Below are positions 23,351 through 32,517 of a stretch of DNA of 64,000 nt, piece by piece. Position 1 is the first letter of the stretch; every line of letters starts with the position of its first letter. The notes under the pieces are model-generated. The model saw only the letters and a list, made by a program, of their open reading frames with translations. It was not told where the DNA came from and made no database searches. Where the stretch lies: assembly GCA_046293395.1 (NCBI GenBank), contig JBKBOU010000001.1:930001-994000 (forward strand). The letters run 5' to 3'. The DNA comes from CAYNRA01 sp046293395. Its GTDB lineage: Bacteria; Bacteroidota; Bacteroidia; Cytophagales; Spirosomataceae. The position numbers and the translations under genes were made by a program.

Positions 23351-25534
23351 TTACATTTTCCAACGCATTCCTGTGTAAACGGTACGACCGACAATCGGCC
23401 CCCAAACTATCCCTGCATCAAAACCAGTATCAAACGGACGATTAAATTGAACAATGGGATTAGGTTGGCGGTAATTTGTCAGGTTCTCTGCACCTAAATA
23501 GACCTCCCATCGAGGGAATGTACGCGTTATTTGCGTATTGACATTGATGAAAGCAGGAGACCTTTTTTCTCGATTTGGGTCAATCGTTTCCCCTGTCAAA
23601 TGCGGCAGACGTGTTGCACCATTCACATGCAATGTGGCATCAATTTTCCATTTATTGTAGGGAAGTGCGTATGCTGCATTAAACAAAATACGGTGTTTAT
23701 TGACCATCATTTTTTCAAGTAACTGAGGGGAGCCACTCATGCCCGTCATGGTTTGTTTTACATCAAAATAACGGTAAGCACCCTTTAATTCAATACGTTC
23801 TGTCGCCTTCCAAAGGAGTTCGATTTGTGCGGCTGTTGCATACGAAAGATCGCGTGAATTATAAAAATAGAGATGTCCTGGGTGTTCCGCATCCACGATT
23901 TGCTGTTGAACAAAGCGGGTATGATAAACATCTAACATCCAGGATATTGGCCCATGCTCCGAAGCCAAACTTGTTCCCATGTTCCAGGCAATTTCTGGTT
24001 GAATAGCCGTTCTAAACTCTACTTTTCTTGCACTTAGAAGATACCCGATGTTTTCTGCTAACGGATTGGCTACCCGGAAACCACGTCCAAGACTTGCCCG
24101 CCAATCAACATGATTTTTAAAGTGTTTTTTCACATGTAACCGAGGCGTATATTGCAACCCAAACAAGGAATGATAGTCTAATCTATTCCCAAAAACAACC
24201 GTTAGCTTTTCTGGCTCCACATAACTGTATTCTACAAATGCACCGGGTACAACCTCTTGTCTTTGTAGAAGTATATCTCCAAGTGATTCATCAAAATTAT
24301 CGACTTGCAAACTAGCACCCATTTTATACGTATGGCGCGTATCTCCCATGATATTTTGGTATATCAAGTTCATATATGCAGAACTTTGTGAAGCGTCATA
24401 AAAACGCGTGCCCACCCAAGAACTCGATTCGTGATTTACAGCCGAAGCAATGAATGCCAACCCTTGGTAAGGTTTGGTAGGATAAAGTCGAGCAATTTTT
24501 GTAAAACCTTCAATACGACGCGTATCGTTACTAAAACCGTATAAACGAGGTGTTTCTTGGCGATTCACAAAACCTGACTGTCCACCTAATCGACTTTCGT
24601 TCAATACTTTAACTCCAAACTGAGCCATCCAACGGTCGGACTGATATTTCCAACGATTTAGAACATTTACTTGGTTGTATTTGGGTAAATCCAAAAATGT
24701 ATCCTCATTTCTATCTACTGAACCAGCCAAAAAAGAACCGTGTGAAAGCACTCCGACAGACCATTTATCCGATATTTTTTTCGACCAATGGACATTCAAT
24801 TCCCCACGTCCCCAATTATTCACGTAGGTATTCACGAACAAACGGTCGGACGCATCCGGCTTTTGGAGTTCTACATTCAACCCACCAGAAATAGACTCAT
24901 AACCTGTTAAAACACTCCCTACCCCTTTGGCAACATCAATAGATTGTATCCAAGTACCCGGAATATAGTTAAGCCCAAAAGTGGAAGCAAGCCCACGAAT
25001 TGAAGGTACGTTTTCAACATTCGTTTGCACGTATGTTCCAGCTAAACCCAACATTTGAATTTGCTTAGCACCCGTTACCGCGTCAGTATAACTCACACTT
25101 ACAGAGGCATTTGTCTCAAAACTTTCGGAAAGATTACAACATGCCGCTTTTGCTAATTCCTTCGAAGTAATGATTTGCGTTTGAATTGGAGAAAGTCTAT
25201 CCAAAGCCGTAGCTGAACTACGCACAACTACTTGCTCGAGGGTCTCAGAACTCTCTTGAAGTTCAATCTGAACGGGTGATGAAGTAATTTGAACTGTATC
25301 TGTTTGATAACCAACCGCAGAAATGACTAAATTGGCTGGAAGACGTGGTACTTGAAGTGAAAATTCGCCAAGTAAATCGGTAACAGTTGCCTGATTTTTT
25401 GCAGCAGCTACCCGTATTGTAGCACCAATGACAGGTTCTTTACTTTTCTTATCTTGAATTTTACCTGTAATTTGCTGTGCAAACGCAGGTGTTATGCTAC
25501 CTAAAAGTAGCCAAATAATATATCTTTGGAACAT
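23351..25534 (-). CDS. TonB-dependent receptor, probably for a metal (copper-type locus)
   Basis: The 727-residue receptor has a signal peptide (IIWLLLGSITPAFAQ). A carboxypeptidase-regulatory-like domain follows (QITGKIQDKKSKEPVIGATI, residues about 20-95), then a plug (GLAGTYVQTNVENVPSIRGLAS) and a 22-strand-type barrel. A Cys-Cys pair (AKAACCNLSES) sits in the plug near residue 135, unusual for receptors and suited to soft metal binding. It is preceded by an HYC_CC_PP-like gene and followed by an AraC regulator and an HMA protein, which points to copper or a related ion. Confidence 0.9.
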   Translation of the reverse strand: MFQRYIIWLLLGSITPAFAQQITGKIQDKKSKEPVIGATIRVAAAKNQATVTDLLGEFSLQVPRLPANLVISAVGYQTDTVQITSSPVQIELQESSETLEQVVVRSSATALDRLSPIQTQIITSKELAKAACCNLSESFETNASVSVSYTDAVTGAKQIQMLGLAGTYVQTNVENVPSIRGLASTFGLNYIPGTWIQSIDVAKGVGSVLTGYESISGGLNVELQKPDASDRLFVNTYVNNWGRGELNVHWSKKISDKWSVGVLSHGSFLAGSVDRNEDTFLDLPKYNQVNVLNRWKYQSDRWMAQFGVKVLNESRLGGQSGFVNRQETPRLYGFSNDTRRIEGFTKIARLYPTKPYQGLAFIASAVNHESSSWVGTRFYDASQSSAYMNLIYQNIMGDTRHTYKMGASLQVDNFDESLGDILLQRQEVVPGAFVEYSYVEPEKLTVVFGNRLDYHSLFGLQYTPRLHVKKHFKNHVDWRASLGRGFRVANPLAENIGYLLSARKVEFRTAIQPEIAWNMGTSLASEHGPISWMLDVYHTRFVQQQIVDAEHPGHLYFYNSRDLSYATAAQIELLWKATERIELKGAYRYFDVKQTMTGMSGSPQLLEKMMVNKHRILFNAAYALPYNKWKIDATLHVNGATRLPHLTGETIDPNREKRSPAFINVNTQITRTFPRWEVYLGAENLTNYRQPNPIVQFNRPFDTGFDAGIVWGPIVGRTVYTGMRWKM

Positions 25535-25588
25535 TGTTTTACGCTTAAAATTTGAGAAATAGACCATCAAAAGTGATTATTCTTTCTC

Positions 25589-26017
25589 TCAAATTAAAAA
25601 GGAAGCGAAAACCAAGAAAAGTTTGGGTTTATGGGGGAGTAATGTCCAACGGTTTGACTGTTCAGATGGCGAATGCTCATCTTGCGAAACGGAAAGAGGG
25701 ACGTTTACAGAGAAATCAGGTAATGTAAAAAGGGGAATATTCGCTTGTATTTTCCCAATTTGAAGGATGGAAGCTGTGTCAATTTGAACTAATTTGACGT
25801 CAATAGAACAACAGTCAGATGGCTGGATTTGCTGACCATCATGTGTCTTTTTACTTCCTTTTTCAGGCTTTTCACAACACGAAGCAGGGTTATCTATCCG
25901 GATTTCCGATTTACCAGAGAAATGGCAGAGGTGTTCATAATAGGAAAAACCAATCGACCCCAACAGTAAGTTGGCGACCATCAGCAAGGTTCCTATTTGC
26001 ATTATTCCTCTTTTCAT
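25589..26017 (-). CDS. HYC_CC_PP-like small exported protein
   Basis: The 142-residue protein has an N-terminal hydrophobic helix, HLCHFSG near residue 30, two Cys-Cys pairs (SCCEKP, DCCSID) and a C-terminal LLPHKP. This resembles the HYC_CC_PP family of Bacteroidota, found next to TonB receptors and thought to bind metal. The motifs are not exact (HLC for HYC, HKP for PP). It is the first gene of the metal operon, with a -7 element 4 nt before its start. Confidence 0.75.
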   Translation of the reverse strand: MKRGIMQIGTLLMVANLLLGSIGFSYYEHLCHFSGKSEIRIDNPASCCEKPEKGSKKTHDGQQIQPSDCCSIDVKLVQIDTASILQIGKIQANIPLFTLPDFSVNVPLSVSQDEHSPSEQSNRWTLLPHKPKLFLVFASFLI

Positions 26018-26021
26018 ACGA

Positions 26022-26073
26022 CAAAATTAACAAGGATTTTACCAGAAGTGTTACATCTTTTGGTAAAATCCTT
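26022..26073 (-). promoter_or_regulatory. promoter and 12-bp inverted repeat in front of the metal operon
   Basis: TAATTTTG (minus strand, 26029 to 26022) lies 4 nt before the ATG. Immediately upstream are perfect 12-bp arms, AAGGATTTTACC (26032-26043) and GGTAAAATCCTT (26062-26073). The repeat may end the upstream oxidoreductase transcript, act as the operator of the metal regulator, or both. Confidence 0.55.
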
Positions 26074-26086
26074 ATATAAATGAAGT

Positions 26087-27082
26087 TTATTGTATTTCAA
26101 CGAGAACCCGTCCGACTTGTTTTCCTTGTAAAATCAGGTCAATTTCTGGTTTTATTTGGGCTAGTGGCACATTTTTGATGGAATCGGCAGGTATGTTTGG
26201 TTTCCAAGTTGTAGCCAACAAATGCCATAATTTTTGACGCCATGCAGCGCTTGCTTCAGCGGAGTCCACACCAAGAAGAGCAATGCCACGAAGAATAAAA
26301 GGGAAAACGGTTGTTGGCAACTGAGGAGAATGAACCAATCCACAAGCTGCCACGGCTCCATTATAGGCAATGGATTTCAGTACATTCGCCAAAATTACAC
26401 CACCAACGGTATCAACAGCACCGGCGTACGTTGCTTTTAAGAGAGGACGATTGTTTTCTTCTTCCAAAGTTTGTCGAAGAATTACCTCTTTGGCACCAAG
26501 CGATTTCAAGAAACGTTCAGCTTCCTTTTTTCCTGTCACAGCAGTCACTTGGTAGCCTAAATTTGACAAAATTCGCACGGCCATTGTTCCAACACCACCT
26601 GTTGCACCTGTGACCAAAACCGGGCCATTTTCAGGCAAAACACCTTGACTTTGTAATTTATCAATACACATGGCGGCCGTCAAACCGGCTGTTCCAATTT
26701 CCATGGATTCGGCGAGGGTCAAACCTTCAGGACATTTGATAGCCCAATGAGCGGGCACACAAATATATTCTGAAAAACCACCGTCTGTATTCATTCCGAG
26801 GTCATAACCCGTTACAATGACGGCGTCACCAACTTCAAAATCTGGCGAATCAGAACGTTCCACAATGCCCGCAGCATCGATGCCTGGCGTATGGGGAAAC
26901 TGCCGCGTAACGCCTTTGTTTCCGATAGAAGAAAGTGCATCCTTGTAGTTCAGTGAAGAATACTTTACAGCTATCAACAAGCCTTCTTTCGGGAGTTCGT
27001 CCTTCGGTTTATTCGTTAATTCGGATGTAAAAACACCTGGCTCTATCTCCTTGGTAACGAATGCTTTGTATATTTCTGACAT
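26087..27082 (-). CDS. YhdH/YhfP family quinone oxidoreductase (acrylyl-CoA reductase-like)
   Basis: The 331-residue medium-chain reductase has GVTRQFPHTPGIDAAGIV, the NADPH-binding VLVTGATGGVGTMAVRIL, and a C-terminal RVLVEIQ. There are no catalytic-zinc ligands, as in quinone oxidoreductases. AcuI/YhdH members reduce acrylyl-CoA. It is the last gene of an apparent operon with a sugar kinase (29 nt upstream) and a sugar porter; whether it works on the same substrate is unclear. Confidence 0.92.
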   Translation of the reverse strand: MSEIYKAFVTKEIEPGVFTSELTNKPKDELPKEGLLIAVKYSSLNYKDALSSIGNKGVTRQFPHTPGIDAAGIVERSDSPDFEVGDAVIVTGYDLGMNTDGGFSEYICVPAHWAIKCPEGLTLAESMEIGTAGLTAAMCIDKLQSQGVLPENGPVLVTGATGGVGTMAVRILSNLGYQVTAVTGKKEAERFLKSLGAKEVILRQTLEEENNRPLLKATYAGAVDTVGGVILANVLKSIAYNGAVAACGLVHSPQLPTTVFPFILRGIALLGVDSAEASAAWRQKLWHLLATTWKPNIPADSIKNVPLAQIKPEIDLILQGKQVGRVLVEIQ

Positions 27083-27111
27083 AATTATTTGGTGTGATGA
27101 AGTATAAAAAA

Positions 27112-27981
27112 TTAGTCCAAATCCAGTTCTACACTACCCGTATGTTCATGAATTGCGCCATTTCTTGATGTAATAAAAGCAGCCAATGCAGTTGCTTTTC
27201 GCAAGCATTTTTCGATGGAATAGTGTTTCAATTTACCCGCTAAAAAACCGGCAAGGAAGGCATCACCGCTACCAATCGTATCTGCCACTTTGACGGGAAC
27301 GCTGCTCACAAAATACATTTCATCGTTTTCTAGGACGTATGCGCCATCTGCACCACATGTAACAAGACAAGTTTCCCAGCCAAAATGAGCAGAAAGAGCT
27401 TTCATTTGCGACTCAATCCCTTCTTCTCCCGGGAAATGCCAAGCAGCAATTAACTCCAATTCTTCATCATTCATTTTTACAAAATCAACCCCAAAGGCTA
27501 GTTCTTCTATGCTTTCTTGGGAGAAAAAAGGAGCTCTCAAGTTAATATCGAAAACCGTATAAGCCGCTTTTTCTTTACATGCCAAAACCGTTTCCTTCGT
27601 TTTTGGACTTCGACAGGCGAGACTACCAAAAACGAAGACATGTATATCTAATTCTTGGAGATTGGGAATTTGAATTTCATCCCAAGCGACGGGCTGATGA
27701 ATTACATAGGTTGCTTTTCCTTGCTCGTCTAACTCAACCGTTACTTGGCTGGTCGGCAAAGAAGGATGCGTGAATAAGTAATCTGTCGGAATGTTCCATT
27801 TGTCAAAAGCCGCCCGAATTTCATCACCCAAGGGGTCATTTCCAATTTGCGAGATAACTTTTGAATCAATCCCTGCTTGTTGCAAATGAAAGGAAACATT
27901 AAAAGGAGCTCCACCAAGAAGCTTACCTGTCGGGAGGACATCCCAGAGGACTTCACCGAAACAGAGTACGTCCGCTGCCAT
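27112..27981 (-). CDS. PfkB family carbohydrate kinase (fructokinase-like)
   Basis: The 289-residue kinase has the N-terminal LLGGAPFNVSFHLQQAG and the ATP/anion-hole motif DTIGSGDAFLAGFLAGKL with its catalytic Asp. Fructokinase is the most common function of close Bacteroidota relatives; this is not proven by sequence. It starts 26 nt after the sugar porter stop, consistent with import then phosphorylation of a free hexose. Confidence 0.9.
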   Translation of the reverse strand: MAADVLCFGEVLWDVLPTGKLLGGAPFNVSFHLQQAGIDSKVISQIGNDPLGDEIRAAFDKWNIPTDYLFTHPSLPTSQVTVELDEQGKATYVIHQPVAWDEIQIPNLQELDIHVFVFGSLACRSPKTKETVLACKEKAAYTVFDINLRAPFFSQESIEELAFGVDFVKMNDEELELIAAWHFPGEEGIESQMKALSAHFGWETCLVTCGADGAYVLENDEMYFVSSVPVKVADTIGSGDAFLAGFLAGKLKHYSIEKCLRKATALAAFITSRNGAIHEHTGSVELDLD

Positions 27982-28007
27982 ATTTTTAGTTATTTAAGGG
28001 TGTAACG

Positions 28008-29312
28008 TCAATCTAATTTAATACTTTCAAGGGAACGTCCTTTGGTTTCTGGCATCATTTTCCAGACAAAAAGGAGTTGGAGAACCATCATCACGGCAAA
28101 GAAAGAGAAAGTGAGTCCGCCGCCAAATGTCTCCGCAAAATACGGAAAGATAAACGCGATAAGCGCAGCCATAAACCAGTGGGTGAAACTTCCGAGCGCT
28201 TGGCCATGCGCCCGAACTTCATTTGGGAAAATCTCCGAAATAAACACCCAAATAACCGCTCCTTGCGAAAAGGCAAAAAAAGCGATAAATCCGAACAGAT
28301 AAAAAGGAACAGAGAGCCCGACACGCCCCGTAAAGAAAGAAAAAGCAACCAAAGCCAATGTAGCGATGAGCCCGTAAGAACCGACTTGCATGAGGATTTT
28401 TCGACCGTATTTATCGATTAACGTCAATCCGATAAGTGTAAAAACAAGGTTAATTAACCCGATTCCAGCAGAAGAAAGCAACGCGGAATCTGTACCTAAT
28501 TCAGCCATTTCAAAAATTCGAGGTGCGTAATAAATAATGGCGTTTATTCCAGATACTTGATTGAAAACAGCAAAAAGAACAGCCAATGTAACAGGTGTTT
28601 TGAATGCTTTGGTAAACAAGGCAGAAACGGGCAAAGTGGTGGTTGCTTCTTGAATTTGTGTAAGAACCAAATCAGCTTCATTGGCATCAATGATGGATAA
28701 AATCGCCCGTGCTTCTTCTACTTTTCCTTGTTTTAAGACAAGCCAACGCGGACTTTCAGGAATAAAGAATAGAATAATGATAAACAGAAAAGCGGGGATG
28801 GCTTCTATACCGAGCATCCAGCGCCAATCGTTTTCTCCGCCGTTATTCAAGAGATAATTGGAGAGGTAGGCAATCAAAATCCCAAAAACGACATTGAATT
28901 GAAAGAGCGCTACAAGGCGACCTCGTTTGGATGGTGGCGCGATTTCGGAAATATACAATGGAGCAGTTACCGACGAAATCCCCACGCCAACTCCACCGAT
29001 AAATCGATAGAACAAAAATAAACTCCAGTCACTGACGAGCCCGGAGCCAAGCGCGGAAACTAAGTACAAAATTCCGATGGCAAAAAGTGTTTTTCTACGT
29101 CCCCAAGTATCAGTTGGCCAACCCGCGATGAGTGAACCAATCACCGTACCGATTAGCGCAATCGATACAGTTAAGCCCTGTTGAAAGGAGTTTAAGCCCC
29201 AAAAACTTTGCAATGTTTGTTCTACGCCGGAGATAACCGCTGTATCAAAACCAAAAAGAAAGCCGCCCAAAGCGGCTGAAATAGCCCAAGTAAAAATCTT
29301 CGTATTATTCAT
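28008..29312 (-). CDS. MFS sugar porter (H+/sugar symporter family)
   Basis: The 434-residue, 12-helix transporter carries the sugar-porter signatures GWPTDTWGRRKTLF, PESPRWLVLKQGKVEEA and PETKGRSLESIKLD. Family members import glucose, fructose, xylose or arabinose. It is the first gene of a minus-strand operon with PfkB kinase and quinone oxidoreductase. A strong terminator separates it from the aldehyde dehydrogenase upstream. Confidence 0.95.
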   Translation of the reverse strand: MNNTKIFTWAISAALGGFLFGFDTAVISGVEQTLQSFWGLNSFQQGLTVSIALIGTVIGSLIAGWPTDTWGRRKTLFAIGILYLVSALGSGLVSDWSLFLFYRFIGGVGVGISSVTAPLYISEIAPPSKRGRLVALFQFNVVFGILIAYLSNYLLNNGGENDWRWMLGIEAIPAFLFIIILFFIPESPRWLVLKQGKVEEARAILSIIDANEADLVLTQIQEATTTLPVSALFTKAFKTPVTLAVLFAVFNQVSGINAIIYYAPRIFEMAELGTDSALLSSAGIGLINLVFTLIGLTLIDKYGRKILMQVGSYGLIATLALVAFSFFTGRVGLSVPFYLFGFIAFFAFSQGAVIWVFISEIFPNEVRAHGQALGSFTHWFMAALIAFIFPYFAETFGGGLTFSFFAVMMVLQLLFVWKMMPETKGRSLESIKLD

Positions 29313-29380
29313 CGAGTAGGTTAAGTTTCTGGCAAACTACTGAAAATACGCTAAATTTGAAAATTCACTTTGCTTTAAAT

Positions 29381-29423
29381 CAAAAATACCACTGAAACGT
29401 ACGTGTTTTCAGTGGTATTTTTG
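29381..29423. terminator. strong terminator after the ALDH7-like gene
   Basis: Perfect 17-bp arms (29381-29397 and 29407-29423) with A- and T-rich ends work on either strand; on the minus strand it ends the dehydrogenase transcript. Confidence 0.85.
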
Positions 29424-29437
29424 AAGGATTTATTTCT

Positions 29438-30973
29438 TTAAAAATCAAATTTAATTCCTTGTGCAAGCGGCAAATCTGAGCCATAATTAATCGTATTTGT
29501 TTGGCGACGCATGTAGGCTTTCCAAGCATCCGAACCACTTTCACGGCCTCCACCTGTTTCTTTTTCTCCACCAAATGCTCCACCGATTTCAGCACCGGAT
29601 GTACCAATATTTATATTGGCAATGCCACAATCTGAGCCTGCAACAGACAAGAATGCCTCTGCCTCCCGCATATTTAAGGTAAATAAAGCAGAAGATAGCC
29701 CTTGTGGAACCTCGTTTTGCAGCGCGATGGCCTCTTCAAGTGTTTCATACGCCATAACATATAAAATGGGTGCAAATGTTTCGTGGCAAACAGTCGGCGT
29801 CTGTGTTTGCACACGAACAAGCGTTGGTTCCACATAACACCCTGATTGATAAGCTTCTCCCTCTAATACACGCCCACCTGAAATTACTTGTCCACCTTCA
29901 TTTTTGACTTGTTCGATGGCTTGCAAATAACCATCAACCGCCGCTTTGTCAATCAATGGCCCAATATGCACTCCCGTATCCAACGGATTTCCAATTGTCA
30001 ACTGTTTATAGGCATTCGCCAATGTTTCCACCACTTTATCGGCTATCGAAGAATGAATAATCAAACGTCTAGTGGAAGTACAGCGTTGACCGGCAGTTCC
30101 TACAGCACCAAAGACAACAGCTGGGATAACTAACTTTAAATCAGCATGTTCCGAGATAATGATGGCATTATTACCCCCTAGTTCCAACAAACTCCGACCG
30201 AGGCGTTCACCGACAGCCGCTCCAACAGCTTTGCCCATTCGTGTCGAACCCGTCGCAGAAACCAGTGGAATGCGCGTATCTTTTGCCAACATTTCCCCGA
30301 TTTCACGCCCGCCCACTAACAAGCAAGAAACCCCTTCTGGCACTTGGTTGGCACGAAGTACCTCTTGAATGATATTTTGACACGCAATGGCAGACAAAGG
30401 TGCTTTTTCAGATGGTTTCCAAATACATACATCTCCACACACCCACGCCAGCATGGTATTCCAAGACCAAACAGCTACCGGGAAATTAAAAGCAGAAATA
30501 ATTCCCACCAACCCAAGCGGGTGCCACTGTTCGTACATGCGGTGATTGGGACGTTCAGAGTGCATCGTTAGCCCATACAATTGGCGCGAAAGACCGACAG
30601 CAAAATCACAAATATCAATGATTTCTTGCACCTCTCCCCAGCCTTCTTGCAGTGATTTTCCCATTTCATAACTTACCAAACGGCCTAAATCTTCTTTATT
30701 TGCACGAAAAGCTTCGCCCATTTGTCGGACAATCTCACCCCGACGCGGTGCTGGCATAGTTCGCCATGTAAGAAAAGCACTTTGTGCTTCTTTTATAACT
30801 CGTTCATAATCAGAAACATCAGCTTGTTTTACTGTTCCAATCAATGCACCGTCAACAGGAGAAAAACTGGATAAAAGTGCGCCACAGCCTTCCCAATGTA
30901 ATGTACCTGTACTAATTCCTTTGTTCTCTGCTTGAATACCTAAATTTTGTAATGTTTGTTGAATTGTCGTCAT
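29438..30973 (-). CDS. aldehyde dehydrogenase, ALDH7 / aminoadipate-semialdehyde type
   Basis: The 511-residue dehydrogenase has SLLELGGNNAIIISEH (catalytic Glu region) and VGTAGQRCTSTRRL with the nucleophilic Cys. ALDH7-type features include FNFPVAVWSWNTMLAWVCGD and the C-terminal EIGGAFGGEKETGGGRESG. Human ALDH7A1 and its bacterial relatives oxidise 2-aminoadipate 6-semialdehyde in lysine breakdown. Alanine dehydrogenase, another amino-acid enzyme, lies directly upstream behind its own terminator. Confidence 0.93.
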   Translation of the reverse strand: MTTIQQTLQNLGIQAENKGISTGTLHWEGCGALLSSFSPVDGALIGTVKQADVSDYERVIKEAQSAFLTWRTMPAPRRGEIVRQMGEAFRANKEDLGRLVSYEMGKSLQEGWGEVQEIIDICDFAVGLSRQLYGLTMHSERPNHRMYEQWHPLGLVGIISAFNFPVAVWSWNTMLAWVCGDVCIWKPSEKAPLSAIACQNIIQEVLRANQVPEGVSCLLVGGREIGEMLAKDTRIPLVSATGSTRMGKAVGAAVGERLGRSLLELGGNNAIIISEHADLKLVIPAVVFGAVGTAGQRCTSTRRLIIHSSIADKVVETLANAYKQLTIGNPLDTGVHIGPLIDKAAVDGYLQAIEQVKNEGGQVISGGRVLEGEAYQSGCYVEPTLVRVQTQTPTVCHETFAPILYVMAYETLEEAIALQNEVPQGLSSALFTLNMREAEAFLSVAGSDCGIANINIGTSGAEIGGAFGGEKETGGGRESGSDAWKAYMRRQTNTINYGSDLPLAQGIKFDF

Positions 30974-31130
30974 TGCATTTTTGAATTTACTAAATGAGTG
31001 ATGAATGATATTTTATCTAAAATATTGATAATTAGATATTTACTAAAAGATAAATTTTAAAAAGTGAAGTAAATTTGAGGAATAAATGATTTCGAAAGGT
31101 AAGTAAGAAATTGGGAAGATAAAAACAGTT

Positions 31131-31162
31131 AAAAAAAACCTTCTCCAGTTTCCTGAAGAAGG
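31131..31162 (-). terminator. terminator of alanine dehydrogenase
   Basis: On the minus strand CCTTCTTCAG-GAAA-CTGGAGAAGG (one wobble) is followed by eight T. Confidence 0.85.
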
Positions 31163-31200
31163 CATGTGCCGAAGCACTATTTTCAATTTAGGGAATAGTC

Positions 31201-32316
31201 TCAGTTGAGAACCTCTTGCAACGAAGTGAGCGGCAATTCAAAGGCATCTGCTACGCCTTTATAAACCACTTTACCGTTCACAATATTGAGTCCTTTTTGC
31301 AATTCTGTATTTTGTTGGCAGGCGTTTTTCCACCCTTTGTTTGCCAATTGCAACGCGTATGGAAGTGTTGCATTTGTAAGTGCCAATGTAGAGGTATAAG
31401 GCACAGCACCCGGCATATTTGCCACACAATAATGAACGATGTCGTCTATCACAAAAGTAGGATTTTCATGCGTGGTAGGCGTACATGTTTCGATACACCC
31501 GCCTTGATCAACAGCAACATCGACAACCACCGTACCGGGTTTCATCAGTTTCAACATGTCCCTAGTAATCAAGTGCGGTGCTTTTGCGCCTGGAATTAAC
31601 ACCGCTCCAACGATTAAGTCTGCCTCTTGGATAGCTTCACGAATATTGTATTCGTTCGACATAATCGTTGTTACATTGGCAGGCATGATGTCGGATAAAT
31701 GGCGAAGACGCTGTAAATTCAAATCCATGATAACAACGCGGGCTCCCAAACCAGCAGCCATTTTAGCAGCTTGCGTTCCTACAATTCCACCACCCAAAAT
31801 CAGGACTTTTCCGGAAGGTACACCCGGAACGCCGCCGAGAAGAACCCCTTTTCCTTTTTGTGGTTTTTCCAGATATTTAGCTCCTTCTTGAATCGCCATC
31901 CGGCCGGCAACCTCAGACATAGGCACGAGCAAAGGCAACGAGCGATCTATTTTTTCTACTGTTTCATAGGCAAGACAAACTGCATTCGACTGAATCATCG
32001 CACGCGTAAGGGGTTCGGATGAAGCAAAATGGAAATACGTAAATAGAAGCTGATTTTCCTTGATTAACGCGTATTCAGATGCGATGGGCTCTTTTACTTT
32101 GACAATCATTTCGGCGATTTGATACACCTCTTCGATAGTTGACAAAATTTGAGCACCTGCTGCGAGATAGGCAGCATCTGCAAATCCGCTTCCTTCGCCG
32201 GCTGTGGCCTGGATATAGACCGTGTGTCCGTTTTTCACAAATTCGGCAACCCCCGCTGGCGTTACTGCCACTCGGTTCTCGTTGTTCTTTATTTCTTTTG
32301 GTACGCCAATAACCAT
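31201..32316 (-). CDS. ald: alanine dehydrogenase
   Basis: The 371-residue NAD enzyme interconverts alanine with pyruvate and ammonia. The N-terminal GVPKEIKNNENRVAVTPAGV carries the substrate-binding Arg, then YETVEK and the Rossmann motif VLILGGGIVGTQAAKMAAGLGA follow. The C-terminal NMPGAVPYTSTLALTNAT is also typical. It is divergent from an Lrp/AsnC regulator, the usual arrangement for alanine-responsive control of ald. Confidence 0.95.
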   Translation of the reverse strand: MVIGVPKEIKNNENRVAVTPAGVAEFVKNGHTVYIQATAGEGSGFADAAYLAAGAQILSTIEEVYQIAEMIVKVKEPIASEYALIKENQLLFTYFHFASSEPLTRAMIQSNAVCLAYETVEKIDRSLPLLVPMSEVAGRMAIQEGAKYLEKPQKGKGVLLGGVPGVPSGKVLILGGGIVGTQAAKMAAGLGARVVIMDLNLQRLRHLSDIMPANVTTIMSNEYNIREAIQEADLIVGAVLIPGAKAPHLITRDMLKLMKPGTVVVDVAVDQGGCIETCTPTTHENPTFVIDDIVHYCVANMPGAVPYTSTLALTNATLPYALQLANKGWKNACQQNTELQKGLNIVNGKVVYKGVADAFELPLTSLQEVLN

Positions 32317-32351
32317 AGTTCTGCTGATGTTGTAACGTTTAAATATGCCAA

Positions 32352-32410
32352 CAAAAGTAAAGAAAAGAGAAAATATTTTGTCAATTAATATGAATTAAAG
32401 AAATTAATTC
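32352..32410 (-). promoter_or_regulatory. ald promoter with an upstream inverted repeat
   Basis: On the minus strand TACTTTTG (32359 to 32352) is preceded at 22 nt by TTG (32384 to 32382). Just upstream, GAATTAA-AGAAA-TTAATTC (32392-32410) is a perfect 7-bp inverted repeat, centred about 50 nt before the expected start. That is a suitable place for an Lrp-type activator. Confidence 0.55.
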
Positions 32411-32517
32411 TATAAAAAATTAATTTATTAGTAATTATTTTTATCTACTTATTTTTAAATTGGGTAATAAAGAAAATTTTTCGGAAATTCAAATCGTTTT
32501 CATGTAACCAACACAGA

